From: Bacteroidota bacterium | GTDB taxonomy: Bacteria > Bacteroidota > Bacteroidia > Chitinophagales > UBA10324 | Direction: 5' to 3' | DNA: 10,865 nt | Assembly (NCBI GenBank): GCA_003455275.1 | Contig: DMRR01000079.1 | Coordinates: 1 to 10,865, forward strand | In this document: in pieces, positions 6,505 to 10,865 of the stretch | Layout of the letters: every line of letters starts with the position of its first letter | Numbering within the stretch: the stretch's first letter is position 1 | Translations under genes and position numbers: made by a program | The notes under the pieces: generated by a model | What the model was told of the DNA's origin: nothing | Seen by the model: only the letters and a program-made list of their open reading frames with translations | Databases searched by the model: none

Positions 6505-6968
6505 GAATTCATCATTACAAAATCAAGATTGAGTGGACAGGAAATAATGGAACCGGAACAAGCGGTTACACGGCATATTCGCGCAGCCACCAACTCTCTG
6601 CAGAAAATAAAACCTCTCCTGTTCAGCTCTCATCTGATCCCCATTTCCGCGGAGATCTTGCAAAGTATAATCCCGAAGAATTGTTAGTTGCCTCTCTTTC
6701 CTCGTGCCACATGCTCTGGTATCTTCATTTGTGCTCAGATGCCGGAATCATTATTCAGAAATATGAAGATGAACCGGAAGGATTTATGGAAGAAGGGGGC
6801 AACCTGCCCGGAAGATTTACAAAAGTGATTCTCCGGCCTAAAGTGAGGATAAGTTCCGGCGACATTGAGAAAGCAAAGTCGCTTCATCAGGATGCGAACG
6901 AAAAATGTTTCATTGCCAACTCAGTGAATTTTCCGATGGAACACGAGGCAGAAATAATTTATGTTTAG
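6501..6968 (+). CDS. OsmC-family peroxide/thiol-stress protein
   Basis: The 155-residue protein carries the OsmC/Ohr fold signatures. The two redox cysteines are C69 in LLVASLSSCHMLWYLHLC and C136 in ANEKCFIANSVNFP; R50 (HFRGD) and E60 are at positions expected for the conserved Arg/Glu that assist peroxide reduction. The family reduces organic hydroperoxides with dithiol electrons. The SSCHMLWYLHLC form marks the OsmC-like subgroup rather than classical Ohr, and its substrate is less certain. ATG 6501 is chosen as the start because it forms an ATGA overlap with the pspC-like stop; the in-frame TTG at 6495 would add only two residues. Coupling to PspC suggests a shared envelope or oxidative stress role, which is inference. 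C78 is an additional cysteine not needed for the mechanism. Confidence 0.9.
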   Translation: MRIHHYKIKIEWTGNNGTGTSGYTAYSRSHQLSAENKTSPVQLSSDPHFRGDLAKYNPEELLVASLSSCHMLWYLHLCSDAGIIIQKYEDEPEGFMEEGGNLPGRFTKVILRPKVRISSGDIEKAKSLHQDANEKCFIANSVNFPMEHEAEIIYV

Positions 6969-7029
6969 TTCTCTCGTTTAGTGGTTGGAAAAAAAAATCA
7001 GCCCTGCTTTCTGCCCCAACATTCCATTC

Positions 7030-7037
7030 TACATTTA
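7030..7037 (+). promoter_or_regulatory. candidate -7 box (TACATTTA) before the multiheme cytochrome gene
   Basis: TACATTTA agrees with TAnnTTTG at seven of eight positions and ends 6 nt before the chosen ATG. A weak TTTC lies about 19 nt upstream (7008-7011), near the normal place for the -33 TTTG. The 75-nt gap after the osmC-like gene is one of the two widest in the window, so a promoter here is reasonable. Confidence 0.3.
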
Positions 7038-7043
7038 ACCCTC

Positions 7044-8957
7044 ATGAAATCGCGCCGTTTTATTGTACTGAGTTTACTCTTTCTTATTACGGTTATTTTT
7101 TCATTCTGCAATCAACAATCAAAAAAAATTTCAAACGAACCATTCTGGCGTAACTGGAGCGACACCGCTCATTATGTTGGCATGAACACTTGTAAGCAAT
7201 GCCATTCTCCCATTCACATGACATTCATGCATACAGGCATGGGAGAGAGTTTTGATTTTGCAACAATAAAAAAATCGCGTGCTGTATTTGACAAGCACGC
7301 GGTGGTTTACGATTCGAAAAAAAATTTTTATTACAAACCGCTATGGAAAGATTCATCGCTCTACATTCTTGAATTCAGATTGAATGGCCGCGACACAATT
7401 TATAAGCGCGAAGAAAAAATTGAATATATCATTGGTAGCGGACAGCACACTAACTCACATATCTGGAATTCGAACGGTTATCTCTACCAGGCACCCATGA
7501 CTTTCTACACACAGAAAAAAATTTGGGATTTGCCTCCCGGTTTCGAAGATGGACAGAACAGCCGGTGGAGCAGAACAATTTCTCTCGAATGCATGACTTG
7601 CCACAATATGTATCCTGAGTTTGATGTGGCCAGCGACAACAAATTTGTCTCAGTGAAAACAGGAATTGAATGTGAACGGTGTCACGGCCCGGGCTCAATT
7701 CATGTGGCAGAAAAGTTGACCGGAATGATTGTAGATACTTCGAAAGGTGCTGATCGTTCCATTGTAAATCCAAGAAGGTTGTCAGTTGAGTTGCAAACAG
7801 AATTGTGTCAGCGTTGTCACTTGCAAGGCATCAGTGTGTTGAATGAAGGAAAAACATTTTTTGATTTTAAACCAGGAATGAAACTGAATGATGTCGAAAA
7901 TATTTTTATGCCTCGATACGAGGGCGGAAACGAATCTTTTATCATGGCATCGCACGCTGACCGCATGAAACAGAGTCAATGCTTCATTCAATCGAAGACC
8001 ATGAGTTGCCTCACTTGTCATAATCCGCATGTGAGTGTGAAGCAAACTTCTGAAGAGCTATTCAATTCAGTGTGCATGAACTGTCATCAGCAGCAAAAAA
8101 AATTATGTACAGAAGATGAGACCAAACGCGAAGTTGTAAAAGACAATTGCTTTAGTTGCCACATGCCCGAATCTGAAACAATGGATATTCCGCATGTAAC
8201 GGTTCACGATCATAAGATCCAAATTCCAATTTCAAAAACAGAAACTGAAAGTGTGAAACACTTTGTGGGATTGCAGTGCATGACCACCGATCAACCGTCG
8301 CCAATCCTGATGGCTCAAGGTTATCTCGCAATGTATGAATCATTCACATCACAACCTTTTCTGCTTGATTCTGCAAATTATTTTTTATCAAAAGAAAAAA
8401 ATCAAACCAGCACGCTATTCAGAAAAACTGAAATTCATTATTGCTTTCTGAAAACTGATTATTCTTCAGTATTGAAGTGGGCTAATGAAATTGCAACTAA
8501 AGACACGCTGGATGCATGGACTTATTACCGTATTGGTGAATCTTATTTGCATACCGGAAATTCTATTGATGCTGAAAAATATTTTTCACTTGCTTTGAAA
8601 TTAAAAGGCAATGTTCTAGAATTTGAAAACAAACTTGGTGTTGCACTTCTTCAGAATGGAAAACAAAAAGAAGCGCAGGACCTATTTGAAAAAATAATTT
8701 CTCAGCAACCAAAATATGCCCCGGCTATTTCAAATCTGGCTTACATCTACTTAGTGAAGAATGACATGGTCTATGCTGAAAAATTAGTAAATGATGCGCT
8801 CTCTCTTGACCCGGACTATATTGATGCACTGATGAACAAAGCGGCCATACTGATTACTATCGGAAAAAATTCCGACGCAAAAAAAATTCTGCATCGTGTT
8901 CTTGAACTAGAACCTGACAATCAAAAAGCAATTGTTGCAGATCGTAATTTGAATTAG
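7044..8957 (+). CDS. exported seven-heme c-type cytochrome with C-terminal TPR repeats
   Basis: The 637-residue protein starts with a basic-hydrophobic export signal (MKSRRFIVLSLLFLITVIFS) and a cysteine at 22 that could be lipidated, although FSFC is a poor lipobox. Seven CXXCH heme-c sites begin at C50, C183, C210, C255, C322, C344 and C369. Between the first and second lies a domain of about 125 residues with a GSGQHTNSHIW motif (131-141) and YQAPMTFYTQKK (148-159). Four TPR-like repeats fill about 491-626, with a linker from 374 to 490. The heme part resembles cytochrome c554 or doubled-CXXCH types. I recall similar heme-TPR proteins in Bacteroidota, without a proven reaction. It should act in the periplasm or at the outer membrane in electron transfer, possibly on an oxidised nitrogen or sulfur compound; no substrate can be named. 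ATG 7044 is preferred over the in-frame GTG at 6981 because it places the signal peptide at the N-terminus. Confidence 0.9.
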   Translation: MKSRRFIVLSLLFLITVIFSFCNQQSKKISNEPFWRNWSDTAHYVGMNTCKQCHSPIHMTFMHTGMGESFDFATIKKSRAVFDKHAVVYDSKKNFYYKPLWKDSSLYILEFRLNGRDTIYKREEKIEYIIGSGQHTNSHIWNSNGYLYQAPMTFYTQKKIWDLPPGFEDGQNSRWSRTISLECMTCHNMYPEFDVASDNKFVSVKTGIECERCHGPGSIHVAEKLTGMIVDTSKGADRSIVNPRRLSVELQTELCQRCHLQGISVLNEGKTFFDFKPGMKLNDVENIFMPRYEGGNESFIMASHADRMKQSQCFIQSKTMSCLTCHNPHVSVKQTSEELFNSVCMNCHQQQKKLCTEDETKREVVKDNCFSCHMPESETMDIPHVTVHDHKIQIPISKTETESVKHFVGLQCMTTDQPSPILMAQGYLAMYESFTSQPFLLDSANYFLSKEKNQTSTLFRKTEIHYCFLKTDYSSVLKWANEIATKDTLDAWTYYRIGESYLHTGNSIDAEKYFSLALKLKGNVLEFENKLGVALLQNGKQKEAQDLFEKIISQQPKYAPAISNLAYIYLVKNDMVYAEKLVNDALSLDPDYIDALMNKAAILITIGKNSDAKKILHRVLELEPDNQKAIVADRNLN

Positions 8958-8976
8958 TGCATGCTCACTTATTGAT

Positions 8977-9001
8977 TGTTGGAACTAGCCGGCATTTTTT
9001 T
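8977..9001 (+). terminator. probable intrinsic terminator after the cytochrome gene
   Basis: TGTTGG (8977-8982) can pair with CCGGCA (8989-8994) around the 6-nt loop AACTAG, using two G-U pairs, and is followed directly by seven T residues (8995-9001). The stem is short, but position (about 20 nt after the stop codon) and the T-run fit a Rho-independent terminator. It would separate the cytochrome gene from the permease gene. Confidence 0.45.
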
Positions 9002-9029
9002 CTAAGAAAATATTCCCTTTCTTGCTTCG

Positions 9030-10361
9030 ATGATTAAAGCGCGACTTGGCCTTTTTGATTTGACCATGCTTATTATTTCAATGGTAATTGGTGTCGGTAT
9101 TTTTAAAGCTCCGCAATTGGTTGCTCAAAAAACCGGATCTGTTGAATTGTTTTTTGCCGCGTGGATTGTGGCTGCCATCATTAGCATGTTTGGTGCACTC
9201 ACATTTGCTGAGATTGGCGCGCGATATCCGGTAGCAGGTGGTTTCTACAGAATATTTTCTTATTGCTTTCATCCTGCAATTGCATTCATGTTAAACTGGG
9301 CGCTTGTAATCATCAATGCATCAAGTTCAGCCGGGGTAGCACTCATAGGTGCAGACTATATTGCTCCTGTAATTTTCCATTCACCAACTGAAAGTGAAAA
9401 AAATGTCATTGTTGTAATCATTGTGCTTGCGCTCTATTTGATTAATATGATTGGCATTCGTTCAGGAGCGAAAACTCAAAACTTGCTCAGTGGATTGAAG
9501 ATATTTCTCATTCTCTTTTTCTGCACGGCCATATTTTTCGCTCCTCAGGCTTCAACCTCATTCCATGATTCTTTGATCAGCGCATCCGGAAATGCATCCC
9601 CAAATTTCTTGCTGGCATTTGGCGCCGGACTCATCTTCGTGTTCTTCGCTTATGGCGGGTATCAGAATACAATTAACTTCGGAGAAGATGTGAAAGAGCC
9701 GCAACGAAATATTCCACGGTCTATATTTTTTGCAATGGCCATTATTCTTATTCTCTATCTTCTTATTAATGTTTGCTATGTAATGGTGCTCGGTTTTGAA
9801 AATGTGAAAGCGTCGCCGGTTGTAGCCGCCTCGCTGGCCAAGCAAATGTTCGGCAATGCAGGTGAAGCATTTGCCTCGGTAGTCATTTTTATTTCCGTAT
9901 TGGGATTTCTCAATTCTGCATTCATGTATAACCCGCGCATCTGGTATGCCATGGCCGAAGATCATGTGCTGCCAAAAATTTTCAGCAGGGTGAATGAGAA
10001 AAAGCAAGTTCAGGAATTTTCACTTACCTTATTTACAGCTCTGATTCTGATTATGTTTTTTTCACTTGGAACTTTCGAGAGATTACTGAGCTATGTAATG
10101 TTTACCGATACTATTTCACTTGCATCTGCTGCGGCATGCATTTTTATTTTAAGAAACAAAATGAAATCAAATGCGCCCTATCATGGATTCAGAGTTGCAA
10201 ATTCTATAATTCCAATCATTTTTATTCTTACAATTTGCTTTGTTACAGTCAATGTAATTCTTGATGATCCAAGGCGCTCACTTATCGGAGCCATAGTACT
10301 TGCAGGAGGATTTCCGCTTTATTATTTATTCAGGCGAATAATAATAAAATCGAAAATCTGA
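9030..10361 (+). CDS. APC-family amino acid permease
   Basis: The 443-residue polytopic membrane protein belongs to the amino acid-polyamine-organocation superfamily. The unwound TM1 substrate motif is GVGIFKAP (21-28), followed by the TM2 region FGALTFAEIGARYPVAGGFY (54-73). TM6 and the loop after it show FFAYGGYQNTINF and EDVKEPQRNIPRSI (205-232), the pattern of the LAT-like/SLC7-type group. About 12 hydrophobic segments can be counted. Its task is inner-membrane uptake or exchange of amino acids; specificity cannot be read from sequence. The ATG at 9030 has no Shine-Dalgarno, and I find no convincing promoter in the 28 nt after the terminator-like hairpin. It converges with a cystathionine gamma-synthase-type gene 3 nt away, so transport of a sulfur amino acid or homoserine derivative is thinkable but unsupported. 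Confidence 0.88.
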   Translation: MIKARLGLFDLTMLIISMVIGVGIFKAPQLVAQKTGSVELFFAAWIVAAIISMFGALTFAEIGARYPVAGGFYRIFSYCFHPAIAFMLNWALVIINASSSAGVALIGADYIAPVIFHSPTESEKNVIVVIIVLALYLINMIGIRSGAKTQNLLSGLKIFLILFFCTAIFFAPQASTSFHDSLISASGNASPNFLLAFGAGLIFVFFAYGGYQNTINFGEDVKEPQRNIPRSIFFAMAIILILYLLINVCYVMVLGFENVKASPVVAASLAKQMFGNAGEAFASVVIFISVLGFLNSAFMYNPRIWYAMAEDHVLPKIFSRVNEKKQVQEFSLTLFTALILIMFFSLGTFERLLSYVMFTDTISLASAAACIFILRNKMKSNAPYHGFRVANSIIPIIFILTICFVTVNVILDDPRRSLIGAIVLAGGFPLYYLFRRIIIKSKI

Positions 10362-10364
10362 TAA

Positions 10365-10865
10365 TTAGTTTTTAAGAGCCTGCTCCAAATCAGCAATCAA
10401 ATCTTCAGCATCTTCCACCCCAACACTCAGGCGAATCAAAGTATCAGCAAGCCCGCTCTTGTCGCGCTCTTCTTTCGGAATGCTTGCGTGAGTCATAGTT
10501 GCAGGATGTCCGATGAGAGATTCAACACCGCCGAGTGATTCAGCGAGTGAAAAAAGTTTTGTGCCTGAAAAAACTTTCAAGGCATCATCCATTTTATTTC
10601 CTTTCAGTGTGAAGGAAATCATTCCGCCGAAGTCGCGCATTTGCCTTGCAGCAATTTCATGATTGATGTGAGTAGTTAATCCTGGATAAAATATTTTATC
10701 AACCCTCGAATGATTTGATAAAAAATTCACTACCTGCTTTGCATTGTAGCAATGCCTTTCCATTCTGAGGTGAAGTGTTTTCACTCCGCGCAACACCAAA
10801 AAACAATCTTGCGGACCAGGCACTGCACCGCATGAGTTCTGAATAAATTTTAATTGCTCGTGAAG
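10365..10865 (-). CDS. cystathionine gamma-synthase/lyase-type PLP enzyme, 3' part
   Basis: The frame stays open to the window edge, giving 166 C-terminal residues of a protein that is usually about 380-390 long. The visible part starts LHEQLKFIQNSCGAVPGPQD and carries the Cys/Met-metabolism PLP-enzyme signatures FLVLRGVKTLHLRMERH, YPGL, ARQMRDFGGMISF, SLGGVESLIGHPATMTHASI, and the ending IRLSVGVEDAEDLIADLEQAL. The PLP-binding lysine lies upstream, outside the window. Enzymes of this family perform gamma-replacement or gamma/beta-elimination in transsulfuration: cystathionine gamma-synthase, cystathionine gamma-lyase or cystathionine beta-lyase. The C-terminal half does not separate these; I lean to cystathionine gamma-synthase. 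The GTG inside the visible part (complement of 10821-10823) is a valine codon in a conserved stretch, not the start. Confidence 0.9.
   Translation of the reverse strand, partial: LHEQLKFIQNSCGAVPGPQDCFLVLRGVKTLHLRMERHCYNAKQVVNFLSNHSRVDKIFYPGLTTHINHEIAARQMRDFGGMISFTLKGNKMDDALKVFSGTKLFSLAESLGGVESLIGHPATMTHASIPKEERDKSGLADTLIRLSVGVEDAEDLIADLEQALKN

Noticed and set aside
1252..6968. A defence island or mobile element in the central region
   Set aside because: No integrase, transposase, terminal repeat, toxin or restriction gene is present; the gene families are housekeeping or envelope types for Bacteroidota.
6981..7043. GTG 6981 as the start of the multiheme cytochrome
   Set aside because: It would put 21 residues before a typical export signal; ATG 7044 leaves the signal at the N-terminus.
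7450..7773. 107-codon open frame on the minus strand within the cytochrome gene
   Set aside because: It is antisense to conserved CXXCH-bearing coding sequence, and its own product has no family features.
9558..10007. 149-codon open frame on the minus strand within the permease gene
   Set aside because: It lies fully antisense to a well-supported membrane protein, and its translation shows no recognisable domain. It looks like a shadow of codon bias.

Overview
The window looks like ordinary chromosome from a member of the Bacteroidota, probably close to the Chitinophagales or Sphingobacteriales. The reasons are the set of families (a START-like protein, a Bacteroidota-type LptF/LptG permease, DUF2851 next to PspC, and a TPR-multiheme cytochrome), the A+T-rich sequence, and the near absence of Shine-Dalgarno sequences. 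I see no insertion sequence, phage gene, CRISPR array, tRNA or rRNA. Coding density is very high and no gap exceeds about 75 bases. Taxonomy is inferred from remembered family distributions, not from a search.

Left part (1-1236): the window opens inside a gene whose visible product is a lysine/proline-rich tail joined to a START-like domain. Facing it tail to tail is a conserved gene of unknown function on the minus strand. A 13-bp A+T-rich hairpin lies at the junction.

Central part (1252-6968, plus strand): a tightly packed series of an LptF/LptG-type permease, a PAP2 phosphatase, an ArnT-like GT-C glycosyltransferase, a DUF2851 protein, a small PspC-domain membrane protein and an OsmC-family protein. 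Overlaps of 4 and 8 nt, a gap of 5 nt and a further 4-nt overlap suggest one or two co-transcribed units. The first three genes point to envelope lipid work: LPS export, lipid phosphate removal, and glycosyl transfer from a polyprenyl-phosphate donor. DUF2851, PspC and OsmC may be transcribed with them or from a weak promoter-like site before pspC.

Right part (7044-10865): a secreted or lipid-anchored seven-heme c-type cytochrome ends in four TPR repeats and is followed by a plausible intrinsic terminator. Next come an APC-family amino acid permease and, converging on it with a 3-nt gap, the 3' end of a cystathionine gamma-synthase/lyase-type gene. The permease and the sulfur-amino-acid enzyme may be related in function, but only position suggests it.

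The most interesting points are the Lys/Pro tail on the START domain, the seven-heme TPR protein of unknown role, the LptF-PAP2-GT-C cassette, and a nuclease-like residue pattern in DUF2851. None of these establishes a new system from sequence alone.
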